Position numbers and translations under genes: made by a program | Shown here: positions 1 to 11,221 of the stretch, in pieces | Position numbering within the stretch: position 1 is the stretch's first letter | How the letters are laid out: every line of letters starts with the position of its first letter | NCBI GenBank assembly: GCA_001632435.1 | Contig: KV424167.1 | Location: forward strand, 1 to 26,380 | DNA: 26,380 nucleotides | Direction of reading: 5' to 3' | From: Calocera cornea HHB12733 | Lineage: Eukaryota; Basidiomycota; Dacrymycetes; Dacrymycetales; Dacrymycetaceae | Notes under the pieces: model-generated | What the model was told of the DNA's origin: nothing | Database searches by the model: none | Seen by the model: the letters and a program-made list of their open reading frames with translations, nothing else

Positions 1-3000
1 GAGCGTTCGTTCTATCGTGCTATTCTTGCCATCCATCGGAATCAGTTCGGCAAGGCCGCCCAACAAATCAACAAGACTCGGGATCTACTTGACGCCGAGT
101 TGACGGGCTTGATTCGTGAAAGTTACACACGTGCTTATAGGTGCCCAAAGGTCTTTTCCTGATCGACGGGATTGCTGACACATGTGCAGCACCGTTGTGC
201 GCGTTCAAATGCTGTCCGAGCTGGAAGAGATAATCGAGTACAAACAGCTGAGGGACCTCGACGGAGAGCTTAAGAGTAGCATGCGTGCCACTTGGACCAA
301 ACGGTCGGTTGGGTACCCTGAAAGAAGTCTCCTCCTTACTCACAAAGCCTTTAGCTTGCGAGGCTGTCAGCCGGACGTGGAAGTCTGGCAGCGCATTCTT
401 CAAGCTCGCTCTTTGGTTCTCACACCAGCAGACGATGTCGACACATGGATCAAATTTGCCAACCTATGCCGCAAATCAGATCGAATGCAAATTGCAGAGA
501 AAACCTTGAACTCGTTGCTGGGTCAGGATGAAGAAAGACCTCGGCCAGATGTACGTGACGCTCCTCTCTACTTGACACTGTGAGACCAATCAGCTTGCAG
601 GGCTACAAGGCTCCGCCTGACGTCATCTATGCTCATTTGAAATACATGTGGGCGGAAGGAGGGCAGCGTGTTGAGACCTTGAGCTACCTCCGCGATTTCG
701 CTGAACGTATGGCCTCCGACCTCGGTGTGCCGTTGAGCGATGACAGCAGAATCGGGAACTTGATAAGCAACCCGCGTACAAGCAAGTTCACGAAGCTTTT
801 AGCTCGTTGTCATCTCAAGCAAGGCCAGTGGCACATGGTTTTAGACGAAGGATGGAAGGAGGTCAGTTTTGCCCGATCCAGAAGACGCCCAACATACCTA
901 ACCCATAATTGAACAGTCAAGCGCCCCGACCGTGCTGCAGTCATTCTATTACGCCACTAAATTTGATCCGGATTGGTACAAAGCGTGGCATACATGGGCT
1001 ATTGCCAATTTTGAGGTCGTGGCGTACGCCGACGACCCTAGCACACATGTTGGGGAGGGAATGCCGAGTGGCATCCTTGTGCAGCACATCATCGCAGCCA
1101 CCAGAGGTGAGTCTCATAGTGACATTGCCGATCGCGGTCGTAATATCAGGTCTCCAGGGTTCTTCCGGTCCATTTCGCTTCGTCAGAGCAACGCTCTGCA
1201 GGATACATTACGAGTACTCACGTTGTGGTTCAAATATGGACAGCAGCAAGACGTCAATGGCGCTATTGCCGAAGGGTTTAGTAGTGTTGACATTGACACC
1301 TGGCTCGAAGTCATCCCTCAGGTATGCGGACGCTCGAAAATCTGCTACCATCCCCCTCACAGGCTGCGTATAGATCATCGCCCGCATTCAGATGCCTGAT
1401 CCAAATATTCGGCGACTGATCAATCAAGTTCTGTCTGATCTAGGGAAAGCTCATCCCCAAGCTCTGCTCTATCCCCTGGCCGTAGCTTCTAAGTCGCCCA
1501 GTCTTGCTCGCAAGAATGCGGCTTTATATGTTCTTGATCGGATGCGGGAGCATAGCAAAGAGGTAGTGGACCAGGTACGCACATGATGCTCCGGCGCGAG
1601 ATGTAACTTACACATCAATGCAGGCGCTCTTAGTTAGCAAGGAGTTGGTTCGAGTTGCCATTCTATGGCACGAGCAGTGGTTTGAAGCTCTCGAAGAAGC
1701 ATCCAAGATCTACTTCGGTGACAAGAATCCTGAAGGGATGATTGTCCATCTGGAACCGCTGCACGATATGCTAGACCAAGTACGTTGGGGACGATTTGTT
1801 CTGACACCCTATATTGACCACCGGTAGGGGCCGGAGACTTTCCGGGAAACATCCTTTGTGCAGAGCTTCGGCACCGAACTGCGCCAAGCGAGGGACCACT
1901 GCCGCCGATACCGTGCATATGCTGACAACGCAGACCTCAGTAAGGCGTGGGATATCTATTATGTTGTGTGGAAGAAGTATGGCGCCCTCTTACACACCAG
2001 CCCGCCTCGTTTAACACCGTTCGGAACAGGATTCAGAAGAGCATCCCGCACCTCACTACCATTGAGCTTCAATATACTTCACCTGAGCTTCTCAAAGCGA
2101 GAGATCTGAAGGTGGCTGTTCCAGGTGAGTACATGGCGCTTCACTAAGTGCCGGCTCTCAATAGCGTTCGTTTAATAGGGACGTATCGCAGTGGAAAGGC
2201 TATCATCCCAATTGCCAGCTTCAACATGACCCTCTCCGTCATTGCCTCAAAGCAGCGCCCGCGTAAGCTTTCGATCAAAGGCGCGGACGGTCGCGAGTAT
2301 CAGTATCTCTTGAAAGGTCTGGCTATTGGTCCATATACTGAGACGCTGCTGACTCTGTTCAGGCCATGAGGATCTGCGCCAGGATGAGCGCGTGATGCAA
2401 CTTTTCAGTCTTGTCAATGACCTCCTTGCTGTGGATCCACAAAGCTTCAAACGACAACTTCACATCCAGGGATTTGCTGTAATACCTTTGTCTCCCAACT
2501 GTGGTCTGTTTGGCTGGGTGCAAAACAGCGACACTATGCATGTGCTCATCAAAGAGTATCGTGAAGCTCGCCAGATCCTACTTAACATTGAACAGCGCTT
2601 GATGCTCCAGGTAGTTACCGCCTCTCCATCCATATCAGACCCTGGCTAACCCAAATAACAGATGGCGCCTGACTACGAGAATCTCCCCCTGCTTCAGAAA
2701 GTCGAGGTGTTCGAGTATGCATTGGACAACACGACAGGCCAGGATCTTTACCGCGTTCTGTGGCTCAAAAGCCAGAACTCCGAAGCATGGCTCGAACGCC
2801 GCTCCACATATACCAGATCACTAGCTGTGACCAGTATGGTTGGCCATATCCTTGGTTTGGGCGATCGCCATCCATCGAACTTGATGTTGGATCGGAAGAG
2901 CGGAAAGATGATCCATATCGACTTTGGCGACTGCTTCGAAATCGCGATGCATCGCGAGAAGTACCCCGAGAAGATCCCCTTCCGTCTCACGCGGATGCTC

Positions 3001-3665
3001 ACCCACGCTATGGAGGTCAGCGGGATCCACGGGAGCTACAAGCACACTTGCGAGATCACGATGCAAGTCCTGCGTGACAATAAAGAGTCTCTTTTGGCCC
3101 TTATGGAAGCATTTGTGTACGATCCTCTCATTAGCTGGCGTCTGCAGCAAGATGTGGACGACAGAGTTATGGCGCGAGCAGAGGGTGAAAATGGTTGGTC
3201 TCAAGTCAACAATCAGTTCTGCGTCACTCATCATCCCGCAATTAGCCATTGTTGACCCTCGTCCGACCGGCACAGCACGCAGGCCGAGGGCAGATGAAAA
3301 CGAAATCTTCAACAGTGAGCGAACACAGTTATCTTTTGACCGCGCTAACGAGCCAACCAGACATCGACGGTAATCCGAGGGTCGAAGGACGGAATGAGCG
3401 GGCCGTAGCTGTATTCAACCGTGTACAAAACAAGCTACTTGGTAAGGTATTTTGGACTTGAAAGGGCTTCACTGATCGTAGACATTGTGCAGGTCAAGAG
3501 TTCAAGGAAGATGTGTCCTTGCCTGTCTCTGTCCAGGTGGAGAAGCTCATCGCCGAAGCGACGTCACTGGAAAATCTGTGCCAGAGCTTCATGGGATGGT
3601 ATGCATTCTCCCCGGTCATATGTGGCGCTCATACTGATTGCCTTGTAAGGTGTGCTTTCTGGTGA
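1..3665 (+). CDS. TOR: TOR serine/threonine kinase (PIKK family), C-terminal 965 residues, 5' partial
   Basis: Catalytic subunit of TORC1/TORC2, the nutrient-responsive kinase controlling growth and translation. Base 1 is already in frame. Exons: 1-140, 190-550, 601-861, 917-1106, 1158-1321, 1374-1574, 1624-1779, 1828-1976, 2030-2124, 2179-2316, 2363-2610, 2662-3184, 3246-3314, 3361-3441, 3493-3598, 3650-3665, giving 965 codons plus TGA with intact frame. In-window residues 1 to about 440 are the end of the FAT domain ([25 protein letters not shown]). About 440-540 is the FRB domain ([13 protein letters not shown] ... KAWDIYY). The kinase domain follows, with catalytic loop [12 protein letters not shown] (Asp 769) and HIDFGD (Asp 789). 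The FATC domain ends WCAFW. The rapamycin-contact Ser of SKEL is kept, but the usual Phe after AWDIYYVV is Trp. The fifteen introns are 46-63 bp; the 1107-1157 one is stop-free and a multiple of three. Roughly the first 60% of the protein lies outside the window. Confidence 0.97.
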
Positions 3666-4543
3666 TTTGTCTACGCGACGTCTCGCAGACCGAGGCTGCC
3701 GTTGTATATCGGGCGCAATGGGCTGGTCAACCACCCACCCACATGATTTCCACGCTTGCTATGTATATCCGGTCATATGATATTCCCGTCGTACTTCGAT
3801 GTTCTATTAGTGTATAAGCTCCTTTCGCTCAGCGAGCCCTTTGCTAGTTTGTCCCTTCTAGTCTTCCAAATATACGGACTTTGCTTCATGCCTAAACGAT
3901 AGCATGCATTAATGCTCGCTATTGCGGTCTCCCCGCGGCCGTGTGGTAACCGGCCGGTGTTTGTCAACCTCCGGGGTGCACATGAGGGTGTCCATCATGC
4001 TGTAAGACTGTTGACGGTGAACACCAGTGCATAGATTCGCAGGCCATCGCTTGTGATTGAGAATCAGTTAGATGGCCGGGAAGGTAACCAAATGAGGAAG
4101 TGATCAACACGAACCGGGCGGAATTGCAATGTACCCGAATATGCGTGGTCGAGGCTGTGACAGTCGTCAGGCAAAGGGTGTGTTGCCAGCACCCGGCTAC
4201 GTGGCCCGCAGTGCTTCCCCCTTTGCCCAAAGGACAGCTTGCAAACGTTCAGACACCATTCAGCCCTACGCGGTTTGACAAATGCAGAACGGAGAGCCCC
4301 CTGGACGGTTCCCGCCGCGACAGGGGCAGATCGCCTCTCGAGGACAGGCTCCTCCGCTCGGCCTCGCGCTCGGGCCGCAAGGAGCAAAGGGACACAGCCA
4401 GCGCATGTGAATGATCCCCTCCTAGGGACCTTCTCCACCCGCGTTCACGTACTGACCATTGTCTCGACATTGTCCATTTCCGCAGTGATCCTCCAGTCAG
4501 GCTAGCTCCCAGTCTACAATACACGAACAACTTTGGAGACAGG
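3666..4543. other. Intergenic region between TOR and ARP8
   Basis: This 878-bp stretch separates two genes on the same strand, so it should hold the TOR 3' UTR and the ARP8 promoter and 5' UTR. Open frames exist on both strands (for example about 4064-4438 minus), but they have low-complexity Arg/Ala/Leu composition, no splice structure and no recognisable motif. I see no tRNA-like or repeat structure here. Confidence 0.6.
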
Positions 4544-7500
4544 ATGCCGAGGGGTATACCGAGCTACAAGTCGGGCCTGGGGTATGGCCAGGAGATCGAC
4601 AACCAGTGAGTGCCATCAGCTCAAGCCAACGCGTGTTGCCGCTGAGCCACTCGCCAGGACCCCATTGAAGTTCACGAACTTCCAGATACCAGCTGTGTAC
4701 GTATTCCCCCTCGGAGTTCTTTATCGTTATTGATTGCGGTTGCAGGATGCCCTTCACAAACAAGGTCTCGACATCTACCTATGTCAAGTCAGATCAGCAG
4801 TCCATCTTTACGCGCGTAGAGCACAGGACCGGAAAGCGCAAGAGAGAAGACGAAGATGACACGCGTGAGGGCACACCGCCGGCACCGGTATGTGCTTCTC
4901 TTCCCTTTTGTGCTATCATTGCCTTCATCTGATGTGCCACAGGGCCCGCGTGGCTCGAATGTGATCGTCATCCATCCTGGGACGCGCAATACGCGTGTCG
5001 GCTTGGCTTCCAACCTGAGCCCGGTGACCATACCAAGTGTGGTCGCACGGAAGTCAGAGCATGCTGCGGAGAGTCGTTACCTGAAGGCTACGCCGCTGTC
5101 CCACGAGTATGAGAGGAACCGGAGGATCGAGAAGTCGAAGATGCTCAAGGCGGAAGGGTTGATCGACGAGAATGTCGACGTGTCGAATCCGTTCGATTCC
5201 AATGTCATCATGAACGATGATCCAAGGAGGGTGAGTCCTCTCAGCATGGACAGTGGGAACCTCGCTAATCTCTCCATAGATGAACAGCGTTCCTTCCTTG
5301 CGGAAGATGATGAGGCAGCGTTTCGAGAGTCTGAAGCTGCGCTGGAACGCGGATGCGAATGCGACTGTGTTCAAGTACAACTCTCAGTCCCAGCCTGAGC
5401 CCGTTGAAGAGAATTATGAGAGTCACAAGCCGAACTGGACTGTGCTGAAACCTGGCGAGAAATACATCGTGGGCCAGAGGGTACGACATCGCACCAGTTT
5501 GTGTGACACGTGACTGAATTAGGTTCAGGCCCTTGGCCTACAGGACCCGGCAGCTGCAGGATTCGAGCTCCATTGGCCCTTCTATGGTACGATGTTTAAT
5601 GTGAAGGACTATGATGACCTTGCCATCCTCTTGAACGATGTGGAGACTCTCTGGGAAGAAGCCATTAAGCAAGCGCTCAACATCCACCGGCGTTCGTTCA
5701 AGGTAAGAGAATCAATCAACCTCATCACCGTTGCTCACGCTTGTAGCATTACTCTGTTATGCTTGTGATACCTGATTGGTACGAATGGCACTACCTCCGA
5801 GATATGGTCGACATCCTATTGCACGACATGGGCTTCGAATCGGTGTGCATACAGCAAGAGTCTGCCTGCGCAGCCTATGGCTCGGGTTTAGGGAATGCAT
5901 GTGTGGTGGACTTGGGGGCGAAGAAGATCAGCATTGCATGTGTTGAGGATGGCATGCTCATGACTGAAACTCGGTATGTTATCAGAACAAGATGAGAATT
6001 GGTCCTGACACCACGCAGCATGGTCCTGAATTATGGAGGAGACGACATCTCGCTCATGCTCAATGCAATGCTGGAGCGCTGCCACTTCCCCTTCGTTCAG
6101 CTGGATCCCGGCCTGCCTTGGGGTTGGAAGCTTCTGGAAGAGATCAAGATCAATCACTGTACGCTCGTAGAGGTAATTGCTGGACATACTACTCGCGAAG
6201 CAAGCGTTGACAATTCCCAGAACGCGCTTGCGGTGAATACATTCGACATCATCATACGTGCACCAAAGGAGAAGCCGCAGCGATACAAGTTCCGCTTGTA
6301 TGACGAGATTGTGATACCGCCGATGGTGAGCTGATCTTTGATACATCGAAGCATGGCCTCATTTGTAAAGCTCCTCTTCGAACCTCGTGGGCTTGACTGG
6401 GATGAGTCTATTTGGAGGGTATCTAAACTGTACAATCCTGATGTCGACGATCTTGGGGATGTTCCACCACTCGGGCCGGTAAGAAGAGACTTCAGAACGT
6501 CTCTGTTCGTCACTAAATCCGTATTCAGACTCAAGCCATGATTGGATCCACCTCACACTTGTCGTCACAAGTCCTTCAACACGAAAAAAGCGAGGATGAG
6601 CGATATCGAGCACATCTTGAAAAGCATCAGGCCGCAGTGGATGCATGGAACAGCGCTCGCCAGATGCAAATCGATCAGCCAACACCGCCTACAAACGGTG
6701 ACGGCAGATTATCGGCACAGCTTTCGCCTCAACAGACCCCTAACCCGCAGACGCCGGGCAGTGGAGCTGGTCGCTTCGGCTCAGCCCCGGTTCAACAAAC
6801 GAACAGTATGGTCTGGCGACCTCCCGTAATGACGGGAACAGGCGACACTCCTCCTGCTACAAATGGGGCAAGTGCGGCCAAGTCGCCGAGTGAAGAGCGA
6901 CATCCTCCCGGACTGAACGCCACAATCAAGATCCCATCAACAGCATCGCCTCCTGTGGGGCCTCCCCACTCGTCTCCAGCGGCAGCCGTGCAAGCGCCGA
7001 ACGGCGTCCGAGCTCAGACGCCTGGACCGCCCGCGCTCACCCCTTTCGTACGAACTCCAGCGCCATTATACGATGTGGCATTCGAAGCGAGTAAGATACC
7101 CCTCGACATCGCCATCTTCAATAGCACACGAGCAGCGTCACAGGTCGAGAAGTCGAGAAAGTTCTTGCAATCTGTTCTGCTCGTCGGCGGAGTATCGCAG
7201 ACGCAGGCCCTTATTCCACAGCTAGAAGCAAGGTGAGCAGAACACCGCAACGCTTCTATCAATGCTTCGGGGGCTTGACGCTTGCCTAGGCTGGCAGGAC
7301 TGGTTTCCCGTTATCTGCCCGGATCGGACGATCGCGTCAAACCGCAGGTGATCACACCGAAAGATATGGACCCGCGAATTGTTGTTTGGAAGGGCGCAGC
7401 GCTATTTTCGAAGCTTGAGAGTGCTTCGGATCTATGGATCAATAATACAGAATGGGTATGTATAGTGTCTCCCAGATGCCCGAATCAGACAAGGGTGGCT

Positions 7501-7566
7501 GACCAGAAGCTACCCTAGGAGTATCTCGGTACCAGAGCGTTTAAGGAAAGGACGCTGTTCATATGA
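4544..7566 (+). CDS. ARP8: Actin-related protein 8, INO80 chromatin-remodelling subunit
   Basis: Nuclear actin-related protein. With Arp4 and actin it binds the HSA region of the Ino80 ATPase and linker DNA to support nucleosome sliding. Exons: 4544-4605, 4658-4696, 4746-4887, 4943-5230, 5280-5480, 5523-5702, 5747-5973, 6019-6172, 6221-6325, 6371-6478, 6529-7232, 7290-7455, 7519-7566, giving 807 aa with frame intact. The actin fold opens near residue 85 (VIVIHPGTRNTRVGLASN). A second phosphate-loop-like segment, VVDLGAKKISIACVEDG, is near residue 357; QESACAAYGSGL precedes it. LLVGGVSQTQALIPQLEARL and the terminal WEYLGTRAFKERTLFI are typical of the family. A Pro/Ser/Thr-rich insert occupies about residues 555-680, as Arp8 proteins usually have. 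The start at 4544 is the first in-frame ATG and begins a compact MPRGIPSYKSGLGYG segment. The acceptor at 5522 could instead be 5528. Intron 6173-6220 is stop-free and a multiple of three. Confidence 0.95.
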
Positions 7567-9353
7567 ATTGCCATGCTCCGCATTTCTTTGTTGTGTTTCT
7601 TATTCGGAAATAGAAGCCACCGTGTAGGTTGCTCGGGTATCAGAGGCGGTGAAGGCGGGATCAGTGGAATGACATAAGGACAGCGGAGCGCTCGCTGGTT
7701 CGCTGCGCACGGGTTGCCATAGGCGCCACCGGCCCTTCGTGTGCACCGGGCGGCGAATTCGACAAGTCGGAGCCGAGGGGGGGCGATGCGGGCGGCAGAA
7801 GGACAGAAGCTGCGGAGTGGCTGCCCAGGACAGAGGGACGATCCCACAGATTGCGGTTGATGCGGCACAAGCGGCCGTGCGCCGCTGACGCGGTGTGGGA
7901 TTGGGCGGATGTTCCGGGGGTTGGGTAAGCGCCTGCTTCTGTGAAAATGGGATATGACGTACGGCTACCCTGAAACCCCGTGAAGCCGCCCGTTCCCCCA
8001 CGCAGCGCAAAAGGAGGTGAAAATTTTCTACTCCTTGGGCAGGGGTTGCCCACGACCGCGGATACCGCCGGTAGGGGTCCTCTGCCGTTGGAGGCTGACT
8101 GTCAACGTCTAATCTCATCAAGCACCAACCCTGGTTTCTCGTTGCGATTGTGACCAGACAAGGTTTCGGACAAAATTTTCACCTCGGGCACCGGAGGTGG
8201 TGCTGTTTGTGTAATTCGTTCTTTGCAACACAACATTTTTATTGCTCCTCGGAGAAACGGTACAAGCATACGTGTGCAGTCTCACTGTCATGTTCTCTTC
8301 CACACGATGCAGAATGTCACCCGAATCATTAACTGTGAAGGTTTTATGAACAATGTATCGTCCATTTCGGCGAACGTAGGGTTGGAATTTTTTTCTCCGT
8401 GGTTTTCGAGGATGTGGACGAATGCTGTAAGACAGAGTTTGGAATCAGACCGTCCGTAGGCACAAATTGTTATTGCGGTATGTGACGTGTTTTTGGCGAT
8501 GAGACAGTCAGGGCGACTGCGCCCTGAAGAAATGTACCTTATGACGTGTATTGTGTTCAAGTAGCCGAGTCAAAAGGGCGCATGAAATGATATGAGACGA
8601 GGATACGGTCATTGTTCGATGTCGGGGAGGCGAAGACGGGTGTTTTGATTGAGGGGGTGCTCGGATTTGCGGAAGAAAAGGGAAGCAGAAGGGGATTGTC
8701 GGGGTGCGGCATTGCGCTGTGGCCGGTGTGCGGGAGCAGTTGCGGGATGAGGAGGCTGTGTGAGATGTGGGCCGGCGGGGCGGGAGCAGAAAAGAGAGTG
8801 ACGCGGGTGCAAGGCACCGGTGGTTCTGGGTCCGCCGGTGGCAAAAGGCTGCTCCGCCACTCGGCCCGAGGCTGTGTACGACCCGCGCCGAGGGAAGGCG
8901 CTGCAGGGACAGACACGGCGGGTCATGTAACCACAGTTGAGTTCGCACTGGCCGCTATTCGGCTCTCGGCCAACTTGGCGAATCGCAAACCCGACAGTCC
9001 GGCCTCTCGCTGGTCCCTTGCACACCCACATCATCGCGCCTCCCATCCCTCCCCCCTTACACCGCTGCTCCCTCCTCCCCCTTCCCTCGACCTCAGTGGC
9101 CCGCATTCTCTGCAAGTTTTTTTTTCACAGCATTCCCCCCGCTCCTTACAGCCGACCATGCTGCATATCATTCGCACAACCGGTAATGCATCGTTGCTCA
9201 AACCTCCGGACTGGGCTTAGCGCAGGCTGTTCCCTCGAACTAGTCTTAAGGCACCCCACCAGAACCTCCTCGCTTTCTCTTCGCCCCGCCCCCATCCACT
9301 AAACCCAGTCTTCCCTTCGCGCTCGCGCACACGCTCCTCCCGCCTTCTGTCCC
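7567..9353. other. Long intergenic/upstream region before the Con7-like gene
   Basis: About 1.8 kb without a gene I can support. Roughly 7620-8100 and 8600-9000 are GC-rich, and the middle (about 8100-8600) is more AT-rich. Open frames on both strands here are biased to Arg, Pro, Ser and Gly and show no domain. The last 350 bp are strongly pyrimidine-rich, as in basidiomycete core promoters and 5' UTRs. This is best read as the ARP8 3' UTR plus an extended promoter and leader for a developmental-type transcription factor. Confidence 0.55.
9037..9352 (+). promoter_or_regulatory. Pyrimidine-rich core promoter / 5' leader of the Con7-like gene
   Basis: Dense C/T tracts at about 9040-9095 and 9262-9352, plus a T-run with acceptor-like CACAG near 9116-9130, lie directly ahead of the ATG at 9354. 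CT-rich boxes near transcription starts are common in basidiomycetes, so I infer that transcription starts in or just after the first tract. A short upstream frame at 9159-9220 (20 codons) would then be in the leader. There is no TATA box. Confidence 0.4.
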
Positions 9354-11221
9354 ATGGCGCTCATCTGCGAGCAATCTCCCTTAATACTCTCCCCCGACGA
9401 CACATCCGCATCACAGCTCGAGCTCTGTCTCTCCCCCGATCCCTTTGACCCCTCTGTCTTTGCTCTGCTCATGGCCTGGCCCTCTGCTGGACAACAGCTG
9501 CAGCAACAACAACAACAACAACATCACTCCGCGCCGAGCACCGCAGGGGGCAGCACCGGATCGTCTCGCGGAGGCAACAACGCGGGAACCCCCCTGTCCG
9601 CGTACACCACGGGCGGGTCGAGCGGGGGCACGCCTCCCTCGCGCCTTACCCCGGGCTCGTCCAACGACTCGTCCGCCAATCTGTCGTACGCGTCGAGCCA
9701 GGCAGGCACGGGGTCGCCCAGCCAGCTTGACAACGCGACGCGTCCTAGCGCTGTGGCGGAGATTCAATTTCTGCACCCTAGTGGACGTGCCGACGACGCT
9801 AGTCCATATCAGGCACCCTATGGATATCGCCCCCACCATGCGCAAGCCCAAAACATTGAAGAGGGCTCAAATGCTGGGCTGTACCATCCCCATCCCTCCT
9901 CCAACGCGTTCCCCTCCCCCTCCCATCCTTCCACCACCACACCACCCACCCTGAGGAGCGCAGTCGCCGCCCACTCGCCTCAGGCGCCCTACTTCTCCTC
10001 ATCCCCGGGCACGTTGTATCCCGTTAGTCCGCCCCAGCTGCTCTCTCCCTCCTGGGGCCGACTCTCATTGTGTGACTTCCAGCAATCGTTCGAGCCTGGC
10101 CCAACCGGCTCCTACGACCCTGCGGCCTATGGATCGCTCGGAGACGGCAGCGATCCCTCAGCCTACTCGACCCCCAGCGGACAGATGACAACAGCCATGC
10201 CGTACCCCTTCCCCCACGGTGGCACGGGCACCCCCTCGGGCGACTCGGTCGACGACCCCTCGCCTTCGCCCCAGTCCTCGGGCTCGGACTCCCCCTCCCT
10301 CACCGCCCACTCCGGCTCCTCGTCCGGACTCAGCAGGCGCCGCTCGGGCTCCCGCCAGGGCTACAACGACGCCAGCCTCGCATTTTTGCCTCCCATGGCC
10401 CAGATCAGGAAGCGTCCCAGGCGCAAGGCTGAGGAGATCGAGCGCATCTACGAGTGTGGCTTCGAAGGATGCAACAAGAGGTACGTCCCTGACCCCTTTA
10501 GACCTTTACGTAATCTAACGAGCGCATCTAGCTATGGCACTCTCAATCACCTCAACGCCCATGTGAGGAACGCCAGCCATGGCGAGAAACGTCGCCCTGA
10601 GGGTGAGTAACTTCGGCCCTACTTGCCCATATGTCCCATCTGATGGCCCTCACAGAGTTCAGGGACATCCGCAACGCCTGGAAGCGCAAGAAGCTCGAGC
10701 TGGCTCAGGCTGAGCAGGCCGCTCAGCTCGCCGACGAGCAGCGTATGCGTGCCTCTGGGTCTGGCATGCGTCCCGCCCACCCCGTCCGCCACCCCACTGG
10801 CGACGAGTACCCCCCTCCGGGCTTCCTCGCCCACCGCCAGCAACATGCCCCTGGCCTCGGGCTGCCAACCATGCCCCAGGCCCTGGGCCCCTCTCGCGTG
10901 CACGGCCCCGGCATGGGCCCTCAGGGCTACAGCTTCCCGCCATCGATGCCGTCTGCTGGGCTGTCCCCTTATTCGACGCGCGGGCCCGCTGCGCCGTGGA
11001 CCCCCACCGACAGGCCGCCGATGGTGTCCCCGAATCACCCGTACATGGAGTCGCAGGACCCGAACCAGTATTTTGGCCAGCCTATCCGCGTGCCCCAGCC
11101 GCCCACCGGATTCAATCCCGCGGCGGCCCCACGCGGCCCCCAGAGCATGCCAGAGTATCAGCAGCGCCAGGGCTCTAGCGGTGGATACCCGCCTCACCCT
11201 CGTGATCCTTCCCGCCAGTGA
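9354..11221 (+). CDS. con7: Con7-like C2H2 zinc-finger transcription factor
   Basis: Likely nuclear sequence-specific regulator; Con7 proteins of ascomycetes control conidiation and infection-structure morphogenesis. Exons 9354-10480, 10532-10602 and 10656-11221 give 587 aa. The single zinc finger is C368-x4-C373-x12-H386-x5-H392, with the family core YGTLNHLNAHV. A basic KRPRRKAEEIERIYECG lead-in precedes it and EFRDIRNAWKRKK follows, the flank that marks the Con7 group. The remaining about 360 N-terminal residues are disordered: a Gln run near residue 50, then Ser/Gly/Pro/Tyr-rich sequence. The C-terminal 150 residues are Pro/Gly/Met-rich. The start at 9354 is the first in-frame ATG; the alternative Met at 9471 would drop 39 residues. 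Both introns fall in or next to the finger module, and the first (51 bp) lacks a stop. Con7 orthology is from memory of the finger context, and the target genes are unknown. Confidence 0.82.

Noticed and set aside
5121..5180. TTCGA-type box B similarity suggesting a tRNA gene
   Set aside because: It lies inside an ARP8 coding exon, with no box A or cloverleaf. A scan for box B-like sequence elsewhere gave no credible tRNA on either strand.
8612..9220. 202-codon open frame on the plus strand upstream of the Con7-like gene
   Set aside because: GC-rich sequence produces long frames on both strands here. The translation is Gly/Arg/Ala-rich without domain or splice structure, and it ends in the CT-rich leader. 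It is probably not coding.
9411..9851. 146-codon minus-strand frame opposite the Con7-like first exon
   Set aside because: Arg-rich antisense shadow of a GC-rich coding exon, with no independent start context or domain.
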